From assembly GCA_019915135.1 (NCBI GenBank), contig JAHLMK010000007.1, positions 1,488,001 through 1,552,000 of the forward strand: a stretch of DNA of 64,000 nucleotides. Direction: 5' to 3'. A program made the position numbers and the translations under genes. Shown one piece after another: positions 47,597-61,886 of the stretch. Under the pieces are notes generated by a model. It searched no databases. It saw only the letters and a program-made list of their open reading frames with translations, and was not told the origin of the DNA. Origin of the DNA: Strobilurus pachycystidiatus (lineage: Eukaryota > Basidiomycota > Agaricomycetes > Agaricales > Physalacriaceae). Positions within the stretch are counted from its first letter, which is position 1. Every line of letters begins with the position of its first letter.

Positions 47597-49577
47597 GGAG
47601 TGAAGGTGGGAGTGCACAAGTCAACGCTTGATGAAGCACAGTCTATTTGTAGGCCCTGACATTGCACATGGCTGCAGCGCCACAAGGACCTCAAGCCGAT
47701 CAGGCCACTCCGTGATTTCAAAATGAAAATTTAATCTGATTGTGATTGGATCGCAATCAGATACTCCGGAATCAATCAGGGTCCCGAGGTCGGTTGTACG
47801 GGTATCTATGTACCTGTATGTACTGGCTTTCGTGGTGCTCCGACTCTCTCTGCCTGGGGCAACTTGCTAGAGAGTACGCACGAATCGAAAGCCACGAGAT
47901 ATGATGGATAGAGCCAGCAAAAAGCTGGGAAGGATCCATTGGTATCGGGATTCTGTTTTCGAAGGAAGATACCGTACTCGATGCTCACTTGTATTCACTG
48001 GCCAGCGGCGCCAAGAGATGTAAAATGCAGATCCGAAGTACTGTGTTTCACGTTCTGATACAAGACTGATATATCATACAAGAGGCTATGTACATTATAA
48101 GTCATAATCAGATGGACCAAGTAAGTTGTAACACCTCGGAGGGCAGCTCGCCTTCTCAGATACGGTCGGTACCGGAGAAATTTCTACCTGTCTTACTGCT
48201 CATTTCTGCCACGGTGTTGGTGGTGTACCCTTAACGCTGGGCCGATTGCCGGAACGCAACGGGACACCTACCAGTCAGTACTTCAGTACCTAGCCCTATG
48301 TACTTTCGTCGGATGATGGGATCGCAGTTCAGAGGATATAACTCCTAGGTGTGTATAAGTGTAGTATATTATGAACTGTCGAAACGAGTACAATGGGATT
48401 TCTCCGCTGCTCCAGGCTTTCAGTTCAATCGCTAGTCCAGTGCCACATCGGTATGACCACCAGACACTCACATATCAAGATATGTAGTCAACGATTGAGA
48501 CTTTCATCTTGACTAGAAGGCGAGGACTTCGTACAATCCGCGCTTTCGAGAACGAAGTGCAACGACGTCGATGTTGATTTAGAGTCTTCATGACTCTCCC
48601 GGTCTCCTGTGAGTTTCCATGCGTCAGGTCATGTTGATAGCATTCGAGTCGTCGAGGCCAGACTCCCTCTCAGCCTAAGCCGAGCTGTCCTACGGAGACT
48701 GAGGAGAAAGACAAAGTTTCTGGACTCATCCCTCCGAAGCATCTTCCTCGAGGGAAACACTAGCCTCAAGCGCGACGGTGAAGGGTTTCTAGGGGGACAG
48801 AGTGAGCGAAAGCACTGGCACGATCCTGAACCTGGAGGACGCCCGTAGAGGTTTATGGAGTGGTACTCACGGGTGGTATCGTAGACACGTTGAGAGTGCG
48901 GACCAGAGACGTGGATGAGGTATTGAAGCGAGCCTCGGACGTCTACGAGGCCATTTTTCCTCCATTTTCGACAAGTGTCGAGCGAAGGATCTCCAAATTT
49001 GCTGCCATCGCAAGAGTGCCGATATCGAAATGTAGGGGAATCAGAGTCAGTGAGCCTCTAGAGCACCGACACTGATTTTCTGCGTCTCCTAGAGCGTTAT
49101 ACTCGGCCAGGATATCACATCAAGGCCTTTAGAGCCAGATGCAATATTGAAGAGGAAACGAGATATTATGTACGCCGGTGCTTTCGCGAAGAATATCGTC
49201 GGAGGCCTTTCAGGCAATCATGATGTCCGACTATAGAGTCAATCTGCCTCTATCACTGTTGAACGTTGAATTTTCAACCTGTCTGCTCGCAAGCTGAAAG
49301 AAGAAATTCACAGTAGTAGACGCGATGAGCAAGTAGTATTTTTGCGTCGCGGTGGACTGGGTCAAGACGAAGCTGTAGCCTGTAAGTAGCCGAGAAGAAA
49401 GCAGCACGTTCACGAGTGAGATCAACTCCTCGCGCACGACTGACACTGACAGTGAATGGCCATGGAAGTCACAAGCAAGCCGAGAGGGTTGCTTGATCGG
49501 CTGGGTCGGCCGGGATTTGATCAGGTTCAGCCTGATTCGGCTCCTAGCAGCCTCCTCGATCCCTGCTTCTTCAGGAA
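47597..49577. other. Long divergent intergenic region with an unassigned coding-like segment
   Basis: Nearly 2 kb between the divergent SIT transporter and second Zn2Cys6 gene. On the plus strand, frames at about 48,630-48,840 (LRRKTKFLDSSLRSIFLEGN) and 48,870-49,040 (TRDVDEVLKRASDVYEAIFP, then STSVERRISKFAAIARVPIS) look coding and could be joined by an intron. The complementary frame is also open for about 160 codons but lacks an ATG. I could not build a complete gene. The remaining DNA shows nothing recognisable. Confidence 0.35.
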
Positions 49578-52404
49578 ATGTCTTCAAATGAGAGCAACAA
49601 TGAGCATGTCGCGAGCGGCGGAGTATCGAAGCGCAGACGCCTCCAGGGTGCCTGCGATGCCTGCAAGAAAAAGAAGAGTATGCTTCATTATCCTGCCCAA
49701 ATTCGACAGAACGCTGATCACACTTGCTTCAGCAAAATGTTGTTTCGTTTGGCTCAGCGCTGATAGTTTCTTATGTGTTACTTAGGTGACAGTGCAAACA
49801 TGCCCGATGGTCACTGTACCAACTGCCGCGTTTTGGGCGTACAATGCCACCACAGGCGACTCGTAAAGGCGAGCAGACACTATTGCGAGGTTTGAGATGA
49901 CTAACAACAATGACAGAAACGCGGCCCAAAAAGCAGGCACGTAACGCGTCCTATCGGCACCTCGTCGCTCACGTGTTCACAGTTATGTTGCGGCACTTGA
50001 GAAGCGTGTAGCTGATCTCGAAAATATTCTACGAGAGGCATTGCCCTTTACATTACGTGCCTAGTCCAGCAGACTGACGATTCGCTACAGTTACGACCGG
50101 AAATCAAGACTGACAAGGAAGAACCGGAGGGCGCTCACAGTCCTCCACCCCCGCCGTCTGTGGGCGCCGAAGGTGACGGGGTCAATGACGAGGCTGATCT
50201 TGAGTATATCGAACTCATGAATCAGATCAAGTACCTCCGCCTCGTTGGCATCAATGATACCTACTTTGGCCCAGCCAGTAACTTATATTTCATGCGAAAG
50301 GTTATGCAGATGCGAGGCTTACCGCCTACGAAGTCCATGAGACGACAGCACGGCGACAATTGGGATATGCGACAAGTAAGATTCGGTCTTGTAACCGAAA
50401 CGCCGTGTTAACATTGCGCGTAGTGGGAGTTGGCGACCTTGAACCGTCAACAACCATTCACCTTCCCAGATAGACGGCTGTTTCACGACCTTATCAATAT
50501 CTATTTCTCCAACCCCCATCGACATCTACCCTTACTGCACGAGCCCACGTTTCGGCGGAACGTAGCTCATGGCCTCCATCTCCGCGATTATCGCTTCGGA
50601 ACAGTTGCATTGCTTGTCTGCGCAATGGGATCACGCCTCTCTGACGACCCTCGTGTCTTTCTTGAGAATACCTCTGAACACTCTGCTGGATGGCCGTGGT
50701 TCGTACAGGTGCAAAACGTGTCGAAGTCGGCTTTTGAGCAACCCAATCTGTACGATGTACAGCGAACTTGCGTAGGTTACTTTGAATGTGCACTTGGTCA
50801 GGCTCTCACTGTCAGTATGCAGCTCGTTGCTGAATACCTTCTTGGGACTTCTGCACCCCAAGCTGCTTGGCTCGAGATCGGCGGGGGTCTCCGATATTGC
50901 ATCGCTATGGGCTTTCACCGGTACCGTCCCGACCCACCGACTGTAGAAAGCGAGCAGAAGAAAAGGGCGTTCTGGAGAGTCCGATTCTCATCTGTCTTGC
51001 TTTGCAAGCTCAAGGCTATTGTAACAGGTGTACATATATGCTCGATCGACAAATGAGCTTCTATCATGGGAGACCTCCTTCGGTTCGGGACGAGGAGTAT
51101 GTCCGTGTTACATGCTCAACGGCAGTATTTAACCATCCACAGCTTCGATCTAGAACTCCCTTTAGATTGTGACGACGAATTTTGGGAGACTACGCCTAGT
51201 TTCACCCAACCCAAGGACAGACCTACGCGAGCGCAGCACTTCCTTCTCCATATCAAGCTCTGCCAGATCATGTCGTTCACGCTCCGAACACTTTATTCAA
51301 TCCGAAAATCGAAGCACGCTGTGGGCCTTGTCGGCAACTGGGTGCGGAATAACGTGTCCATCTTGGATTCGATGTTAAACAAATGGGTCGACTCGATACC
51401 GCCGCACCGTGCGTTTTCTATGCCCTTTTAGTATTCGCTGACGATCTTCACTATCTAGTCCGTTGGGAGCCTCTGTGCGAGGACAATCCCTTCTTTATCG
51501 AGTCGGCAACATTGTACACCACATATTACCACTTGCTCATTCAGGTTCATCGGCCGTTCATTGTTAAGCAATCTAGTTTGTATCAATCTTCGCTAGCGCT
51601 ATGCACCAATGCTGCAAGATCATGCGCACGGTTGGTCGAGGCTCGCCAGAGGCGGGCTCCAGTGACAACCTTTGGCTTGGGCGTGCGTAGATTCCGGCTT
51701 GAGGTGCTAGAAGACTAACATCGACGCAGTTGGCGGTTTACGCATCCGGGGTAGTACTTAGTCTCAACATACCGGACCATCTCCCCGCAGGAGCGCCGCC
51801 GCCGAAGGAGATAGAAGATGTTCATAGGTGCTTCCGAGTATTGCAACAGTCCGAGGCAAGATTCAACATGTACGGCAGACTCGCGTACGTCGGTCTGTGA
51901 TTACTCTCTGAGGGATCTGACCTTCCTTCAGTGACAGCTTGGAAGTAGTTTCCCTCGTCTCCCCGCCTCCGCTACCATCCTCCAATGCACGCATCAGCAA
52001 AGGCACGAACACGCTCTCGAGCTGCACACAGCCAATGAGATCCAGCTCTATGACCGACCTCCCTGAAGTTGGATCGGCGAGTACAAGCACTACCGACAAG
52101 CCTGATTTATGGCCTGCCCATGATACTACAACTCACACTCACTTTGGCCTCCTACCCCCGGATCCTCAGGTTGATTTCCCATACAATTTTTCCGCTGCAG
52201 ATGCCGACATGTCTTTTATCTACGACCCGGCGATGTTCAGTGATGATGCATCACAGGCATGGTTCAATATGCAACCAGCCATCAAGTGAGTGCTTTTCCC
52301 TTCCTATGAACGTTACATGCGCCTGATATCTTTCAGTTGGAACGATTGGGGTGGGTATGACCCAAACATCGACATGACAAACATGACCCAAAGTTCGACT
52401 TGAT
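49578..52404 (+). CDS. Zn2Cys6 transcription factor with fungal_trans domain
   Basis: Starts MSSNESNNEHVASGGVSKRR. The zinc cluster is GACDACKKKKTKC followed by DSANMPDGHCTNCRVLGVQC. The Thr-Lys and most of the third Cys codon depend on a 6-nt microexon (caaaat, 49733-49738) between introns of 55 and 47 nt; skipping it would delete two residues and change that Cys to Ser. A coiled coil follows (YVAALEKRVADLENILREAL). The fungal_trans middle region includes HDLINIYFSNPHRHLPLLHE and AAWLEIGGGLRYCIAMGFHR. The end is an acidic/Asn-rich tail (DWGGYDPNIDMTNM) typical of an activation domain. About 780 residues. It is divergent from the SIT transporter gene and may control it. Confidence 0.92.
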
Positions 52405-52942
52405 CAGCAATGCCAAACCATCAGGGCAGGATCAGGCAGGAACTTGACAACACTAAGACTCAGATACTCCGTACTTACCGAAACTTTCAAAGCCTTATAT
52501 TACCCGTCACAGTACTATGAGACGTGGACAGGCTGGATGCGACAACACAACATATATAGCGACAATGAAAATTTGATACATGTAGTCTTAATAGATTGAC
52601 ACTGAACAGCAGGAAAACTGTGCGAAAGTCGAGTCGGCGTCCGCTGCACAGCAGTCTCGCGTCACGTGCCTGATCTCGGCGTTGCGCTCGCGCCACTTGG
52701 GGAGAGCTGTTTCGTGCCATCAACACCACTTGGACCTTCTCTGTTTACGACCATTATGGACAACTTTGACGACAAAAGATATTACTCGTACTCTTGGCAT
52801 CAGGTGCGCTCATATTCCAGCCTTGCAACGTTCGCTGGGGGCTCACCAGTTTGCCACTACTAGTCGCACGACCAGGTACTCGGTTTCTAGCAGTGCCCGC
52901 ATCTCCAGTCTATTTACGACACACTAGGCCACTATTCTTCTA
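52405..52942. other. Intergenic, one tiny spliced reading frame possible
   Basis: About 540 bp. From an ATG near 52,757 the plus strand could encode MDNFDDKRYYSYSWHQ joined across a 45-bp GT/AG interval to FATTSRTTRYSVSSSARISS, about 41 residues in all. Unsupported otherwise; it may be an upstream open frame of the next gene. Confidence 0.25.
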
Positions 52943-54447
52943 ATGGTTCCCTATGGCGTGCTTGAAGAGGACATGTCGGTGAGTTGAATGGACCCCAAGA
53001 AATTGCAAGCACTGCAACAGCTGTTCAGGTTAATATTGAGCGCAACTACCTCATAGCGGGTGTACGTGGCCAGCCTCCAATCATCAAGGTGCGCTTCTCG
53101 TTCTGAGCCCATACTCCGAAACCAAACAATCTCGTAGGGACGCCTGTACGGCAATGTAGATGTGACAAGTTCCGTGTGGCAGCTTGAACCCCAGTCATCC
53201 CGACTATCGAGTCGAGGACGCACCACATCAACGGCTTCCACAGCATCCACACAATCCTCCTTCGCACTCGTTTCCGACCCGGAAATATCGAGCAGTTTTG
53301 CCGCATCACTGGAGGCATCCGACGCGGAGGATTTCACTGCATCATCCCCAGCGCTGTCATCGCCTTCCCTCTCATCCGCGGACGAACGGGGCTTCCCTTT
53401 TCGCATGCAACGAAATTCAAACACCGCTTCCCGCGCTGTATCTCCCGGAAATGTAGTCCAGAGCATCGCCTCATCCTATTCATCCCTCGATTCTCTACAT
53501 TCTGGCCCTTCTGGACGCCTCTTAACTCTCCATCTTGAGAAGGATCAATCCATTATATGGCCTTCCTTGATTGTTGGCCCAGTCCCCGATGCTCTAGCAC
53601 CATATATCCACAACTCTGTCATCTTCGATGCCAGTCAGGAGCTCGAACATCAGTACAACATGGATCCCACGAGTCTGGTCCTTATCGCGATGGAGCAGTT
53701 TGATGTCCACAAAGATAAAGAGGAGGCTTTCGAGTTCTTCCTGTAAGTTTACGTCTTCGCAGCCTATGTACAATCAGCCTTAAACCTACCCTCTCTAGAC
53801 GCGCGTGGCACCTCTCTCATGCGCCCGCTGCTACCATGAAACTCGTTTCTCATTACCTTCCTCTCAACACTAAATTCGAGTCTAAGGACTTCCATGGTAA
53901 GAGGCAGCCGCAGCGAGGAACAACAGCATATTACGTACAGTGCTTGGGTGGAAAACGAGGCGTCGCTCAACTCTACCTGGAAGCTGGCATGCTGCATCTA
54001 GACGGAGCCGCCTCGACCTTGCTGTCTTCCTCTCACGCCAGTCTTTCCTCCATCCGAATCCGTGCCCAGACACATCTCAACGAAGGCAGCAGTTCGCTCT
54101 GGAAGCGGGATCGCGATGCCGCTGGAGGCTACTTTGACCGTGCCCGCGAATTGGCGCCCGATCTCGACGTTCCAATCCTTCCCCCTCACGTCGCTGACGA
54201 TGCGGAGGAACTCGAGATGCCATCAATCGAGCTGCACATTGACTCTGTGGTACCAAGCACAGATGCTCTGAGACGTAGACGGCGCAAGGAAGAGCGGGCA
54301 TTGCTCGATGAATCAAAGGTGGACGATATGGATGGTACTTGGTACCTCTATCTTCCTGGCATCATCGGTGCAGGCACCGCTGTTGTTCTTGTCGGGGTTA
54401 TTGGGGCATTGAGTTTCTCTTGGTCTCGTCGAAATCAGTCGGCTTGA
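52943..54447 (+). CDS. Tail-anchored membrane protein of unknown function with helical repeats
   Basis: Exons start at 52943 (MVPYGVLEEDMS), then join to VNIERNYLIAGVRGQPPIIK and GRLYGNVDVTSSVWQLEPQ. A Ser/Ala-rich stretch follows (about residues 60-140). Next comes a helical part with TPR- or Sel1-like character (LEHQYNMDPTSLVLIAMEQF, EEAFEFFLRAWHLSHAPAAT, GKRGVAQLYLEAGMLHLDGA, RDAAGGYFDRARELAPDLDV). The C-terminus has one hydrophobic helix (YLPGIIGAGTAVVLVGVIGA) and the short tail SRRNQSA, a tail-anchor layout with the bulk in the cytosol. About 430 residues. The target membrane and partners are unknown. Its stop is 130 bp from the stop of the convergent kinase gene. Confidence 0.78.
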
Positions 54448-54577
54448 CTTTCCTATTCACTGTACATTACGGAGCACTGTATCTAGAGTTTACTGTATAA
54501 TCTATCGGCTGATTGTGGTTCGTTGTCTGAACTGTATCTTTGATCATATGAGGTGATAAGATGGCGACGTAGAAGTA

Positions 54578-55865
54578 TCACGATGAAGGCGTTGACGTCC
54601 TGCCAAGAGTATTCAAGATGCGACCGACGGCCTTGACAATGGAGGAACGGTGACGTTTTTTGCGAATACTAGGAGCCTTCTGTACAGGCAGACGGTCGGT
54701 GGTGGGATCAGAGTCAGAGCGTGCTTCTTCGACCTGTCCTGCTTTGACCTCCGCTTGGAACGCAAAATCAGGTCCGCAGCCAATGAGCTTGTCCTCTTCG
54801 TCCTTGTTTCCGGCTATCGCGTGCTTCTGCCTCCGGTGCGAGAGCTTGGGCGGCAGGGGAGCGAAGAAAATGGCAACGTCGCGGACAGCTTGAGTGGTCC
54901 GGAGAATCTCTTCATCAGAAAGAAAGAAACTGTCCATCTCATTGATTTCCCGGCGTAGTTCTGGAAGTGTGATCCTTTTGCAAGGGTTGAGCTCGAAGAT
55001 GCGACAAAGCAGATGCAATGTCGTCTTGGGTAGGGGTAGATTTTTCTCAAGATAGGATCGATGGCGAGTGAAGGAACGGAAGCCGGGATCGTCTATAGAC
55101 GCTCTTCTCCAAGGTGAGCGAGCAGTGATAGCGTTGACAAGGATGACGCCCATGGACCATATATCGCTTTGTCGCGTGGAGTAAGAGATTCTGAGACCCT
55201 GGCTATGACACTCTGCTTTGGTTGAGTCAATGGGTACATTAGAGAGTATGATGACTTACCAGGACTCTTGTAGTAAGAGGTTCCAACACCAAAGCTCTCC
55301 GAGTCTTCTACATGCGTGGCTAGACCGAAATCGGCCAAATACATCTTCGTTCCATCCGCTGAACACAGGATGTTTTCAGGTTTAAGATCTCTGGTACAGA
55401 ATTGAGTCTGGAAACGCGTCTACTGCAACGCGCTCACCGATGGAATACACTCATCTCGTGGCAGTAATGAACAGCGTCAATGATTTGTGTGAAGGCCTGC
55501 TTCAAAAGGGCATCGTTGCGATAGAATAGTTTGTTCTCGGTGACCGCCTCGAAGAGAGTACCTCCGGCACAGAGATCGAGGACAAAGAAGACATAGAATT
55601 CCTCGTATACGGCTTCATGAAAAGTGACAACGTTGGGATGACTGGAGATGGTCGCATGCAAACGCCGTTCCCGCTTTTGCTTGATATGTCTCCTAGAGTT
55701 GTCGCCGCCTCTTTGAAGGCATTTAACAGCGTAGTAGATTGAGGGCTCTGTGTCCAAGTCGACGGCGCTATACACATGGCCGAACGAGCCGGATCCAAGT
55801 GACCGCATAAGTTCGAGACGGCCGTTGCTGATGATGTAGCCAGACAAATCAGAAAGATCAGGCAT
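54578..55865 (-). CDS. Serine/threonine protein kinase, Ran1/VHS1-SKS1-like
   Basis: Starts MPDLSDLSGYIISNGRLELM. The kinase domain has all key residues: G-loop GSGSFGHV, Lys in YYAVKCL, HRDLKPEN formed across an intron, DFGLAT, the activation segment GTSYYKSPE (also across an intron) and DIWSMGVILVNAITARSPW. SYYKSPE departs slightly from the usual Y-x-APE. The C-lobe ends near LNPCKRITLPELRREI. A basic tail follows, rich in Lys/Arg (KKRHRSSIVKAVGRILNTLG). About 380 residues in four exons. The similarity is to the Ran1/Pat1 and VHS1/SKS1 group that controls growth-to-differentiation switches and nutrient responses. A degraded relative lies at 61,887-62,500. Confidence 0.93.
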
Positions 55866-56318
55866 CGTCAAGACGCAGGGGAAGGAAGATAAAGCTAGAG
55901 TGTGGGATGGTTCAAGTGAAGGAAGAGGCGGAAAGCCCCTGTTCCTTCCCACCGTCCCTTTGATTTCCAAAATGTCGGACCGACATTTCCGATTAGGATC
56001 GCGACTCTTTCTTGATCCACATGGCCCCATACAACATCTTGTAAGTACTCGGCAGGTACTCGTTCAGCTCCGGGTCGTACCAGCTGGGAATGGCTATCTC
56101 GGCTTCAAGCATGTCTCCGAGCCGTGTTCGCGCTGTATATCCGCGATCCAGTGGCATTTAGGACTTGGTGTTCATCATCATGCTCCGGCAAGCCGTACCA
56201 CGCCCGATTATCCCTGCCGTACCGAACAGGACACAATTGACTTGCACGTGTACAATGCATGGCCAGGTCACTCCATATAGGTAGCTCTGCCGACGCTCGG
56301 TTCTACCCCACGACAATC

Positions 56319-57520
56319 ATGACCCGCCCCAGTCTGCCTAGTACAGTGCCAGGCCTCCCCGCTGAGCTTGTGGACACTATCATCCAGGAGCTACGAAATG
56401 ACGATTCATCTCTGGCAGCATGCGGTCTTGTATGTAAACAATGGCTACATACCAGCCGGTATTACATGTTCGCCGCCATTGATGTCTCCGCGTCAAATGT
56501 CAGCGCGCTTCAGGCGCTAATCCGCTCGACCACATGCACCCTCCTCGCTGCATTCCAAGCTATAACCTTCCGCATATCCGAGAACGACGCATGGGTGTAC
56601 ACCTTCTGTTCCAACTTCATCCCATTCACGAACATCTCCTCCCTTGACTTCTTTCTCAATGGAGTCGAACTCAGTTCTTCGACTGCCTACCTTCTTCCCA
56701 CCGCCTTTCCGGAGGTCACTCGTCTGGGCATTTACTCTACAACTTCGTCACGGAAGACATTTCATAATCACATCCAAGCTATCTGCTCATTCAGCAGCCT
56801 GCAGACCCTCGTCCTACGTGGCGAATCTTGGGCAGCTCGTGAGATTGACTATGCTCTGAAAGTCCCTGCAGGTCTACAGACGCTAAAGCTTGATCTCGGT
56901 CCATCTGCATTGATTCCACTGTTCCAGTGGATTCTTTCTCACCCCCGAATGCCAGCGCAGCTGACCACCCTACATGTTTTCAACTTGGATGAAGCGACTT
57001 TCTCCAAGACAATTGATCTCATGAGCGCCTGCTCAAAGACGCTGCAGGACGTGTCTCTCACTGTGTACACGTCGCCTTTTCAACGTAGTATGTTGCCACT
57101 CTTGCGCGTCCGTGGGGGATATTGATAACAACCGTAGCGACAATCTATCCTGGGCCTCGCCTGCCTTCATTAAAGAGATTATCTTACCACAACCATGGGC
57201 CTGGCGCCGTCGTAAGCACGTCCAACATCATCACTGCTTTATGCCCCCCGTCACTGGAGCGGCTCATCTTGAGGTTTCCTGCGGGTTCTTTGCGTCAGGC
57301 GGGATGGGATGTCCTCCAAGCCGTTCTAGATTCCATCAACATCTCAGAAGCCCTGATACTCACCGATGACCGTCGTGATTATTCTCATGAGTTCAGAAAG
57401 AGACTAGGCCACTCTTCGAGATGTCTCGTCATCAAACGGTCAATGGAGAGTCATACACAAGCTGATCGTCTCTCCCTCCGTCAGGTTCTTGGATTACTCA
57501 TTGTGTATCGCGTCACGTAA
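56319..57520 (+). CDS. F-box-like protein
   Basis: Starts MTRPSLPSTVPGLPAELVDT, then IIQELRNDDSSLAACGLVCK with QWLHTSRYYMF, the common F-box signature of the expanded agaricomycete F-box family. The rest has irregular leucine-rich segments (SSLQTLVLRGESWAAREIDY, LQTLKLDLGPSALIPLFQWI). An intron (about 57,083-57,134) is needed to join YTSPFQ to PTIYPGPRLPSLKRLSYHNH. About 380 residues. The predicted role is as an SCF ubiquitin-ligase adaptor of unknown target. Confidence 0.75.
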
Positions 57521-58087
57521 CTCACATTCTGCTAGAAACCCCAGAATCCGTTCTGAACTTTTGTTTACAATTCAAGGAGTGGCATGGGCCTCTCGGAATA
57601 TCAGCACAACCCCCTACATACCATGCATGCGCGTGTGCCGTCGATGAAGAGTCGTGCCTGCATCACATAGCATTTCTTTAGATTTCTTCCTGTATTAACG
57701 TAGTCACACTTCACTATCTGTACAACACGCGAATGCTCCTTCTTCTCTCAGGCTGCCCACCGCTTCGGCCTTCCTCTATAGAACCCATGAATCAACTTGT
57801 TCAAGACTGAATTGGGTCGGATTCAGATGGAAAAGATACCAGAAGGAAACATAATAAACAACGGGGCTTCTCGTTGCAATTTCAGGACTGAGCAAGGCGA
57901 TTGCAAGGATTGCCCTAGCTGATGTTGACGTTTGATAACGGTTTAGGAGCGGGAAGCAATGAAACTGATACGCGCGAAAGGACTAGCGGCTGGGTTGAGA
58001 CTAACGGCAAACCTCTAGTATTGTTATCGATAGCTTCAGGTCATTCGTGACGCGTCAGATACAGAGTCTGAAATCTATGTATCTATG
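57521..58087. other. Intergenic, no gene seen
   Basis: About 570 bp between convergent genes (F-box-like and carboxylesterase). Nothing recognised beyond 3' flanks. Confidence 0.5.
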
Positions 58088-60449
<2,362 letters not shown>

Positions 60450-60626
60450 GGTCGTGGCCTGCCGAGATGATTCTGGTCAATCTTTTCCATGTAGGTTGGT
60501 TTAAAGTACTCGGGAGTCGGAAAAACGGAATGACCAAAGGCCCGAGAGCGAAGGGGTTAATTGCGCAGCGAGCGAGACCATTGCAAATTGCTTCACAGGC
60601 GGTGGAGGAGGAAAAACTAAGTATAA

Positions 60627-60854
60627 ATGGAGGATATGGACCGCTCTCAGCTGGCGACGTCGGTCCAGGCTTTGGAGACTGCTCAAGACTTGCTGATGAC
60701 GGCGGCGAGGACTGCCTCAGCTAATGATATGAAGTCCCAAGCTGAAAGCCATCCTCTGTGTAGACTCACCGTGAAGTTCGTCTCGAGTGGCGGAGGTGAC
60801 TGGAATGATGCAGGGCGATCCCGATCGTTGATGTCATGGAAAGAGTCCCCTTAA
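60627..60854 (+). CDS. Small hypothetical protein, 75 residues
   Basis: An open frame with an ATG at 60627, in the region upstream of the carboxylesterase. It begins MEDMDRSQLATSVQALETAQ and continues DLLMTAARTASANDM, a possible amphipathic helix, then a Gly/Ser-rich end. No family is recognised. The rest of 60,855-61,886 shows no gene. Confidence 0.3.
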   Translation: MEDMDRSQLATSVQALETAQDLLMTAARTASANDMKSQAESHPLCRLTVKFVSSGGGDWNDAGRSRSLMSWKESP

Positions 60855-61886
60855 AATACCCCAGGGGTGGGGGTGACTCCGTTCCTTGCACCTGTCACTG
60901 TCAGTCAGTGTCACAAAATCGATCTACATATGTACTGTACGGTCTGTCATTGCACGTCTGAGGTCCAGAGTTCAGCAGTAGTTCAGCCCGAAGTAGTCCA
61001 CTTTCACGATAGCTTTCACTTGCATGTAGCTCACCGGAGCGTGATTGATATCTAGCAGTGTGCATTATTCACAGACCCTAAACGTCTAGTTACGTCCTGC
61101 CTCCTCATTATTAGTATGAAACTTAAGCCTCGTGTTCTGTTCTCCGATACTCTCGGCCAATGAGTAAGAACGACTCGAACTCCAACGAGAGCGCGCGCCA
61201 TTGGCAGTAGGCGCCACTGTGACTCGGGCCGTCGAGGGAGATCAGGGGAGATCAAACGTCGAAACAAGTTCGTCCTCAGAATCACTGGTACGGTCATACG
61301 CATGGACAAAGCTTCGCTGCTGTCAGTCTGCTTCCCTCGACTGTTCTGCAAGTGGCTGCTGTAGTTAAGTGATTGCATTTAGAGCTGGGGTGTTTCCAAA
61401 ATGTGGGCAGGGACCATTCAAAAACCTTTTTGTACATAGGTCGCGTATAACAACGTCGTCCATGAACTCCGAGGACTTACTCAACGCGCAGGGCAGAGCC
61501 GATCATCCTTGCACCAAGGCCCCATTTTCAAAATTTGATCTGCCCAGGATCTGCCCGACTGATCAGATTATAGACACTGACAGTACTCTGACAGTCAGCG
61601 GCGCCCATTCGGCGCCTTCATACCGTCAACCCACCGGCGCAACAATTCAACAGACTGCAGCCCGTCGTCAAGTCATACAGAAACTCCCCGACGAGGACAG
61701 TTATAGCTTTGAAGTTCCTCACTGCGGTGCGCATAGGGGAAAGAACACACATGCGCATATGGAGAAGAACACCGTGCGCGTCAGACTCGGATTCGAACGC
61801 GTACAGCATGGAATGAGCTCTGGCGTCTTTATCCAGGGCACACAGTGTGATAATACCTGAGATGTTCTGTCGTTGGCGTACGTGGC

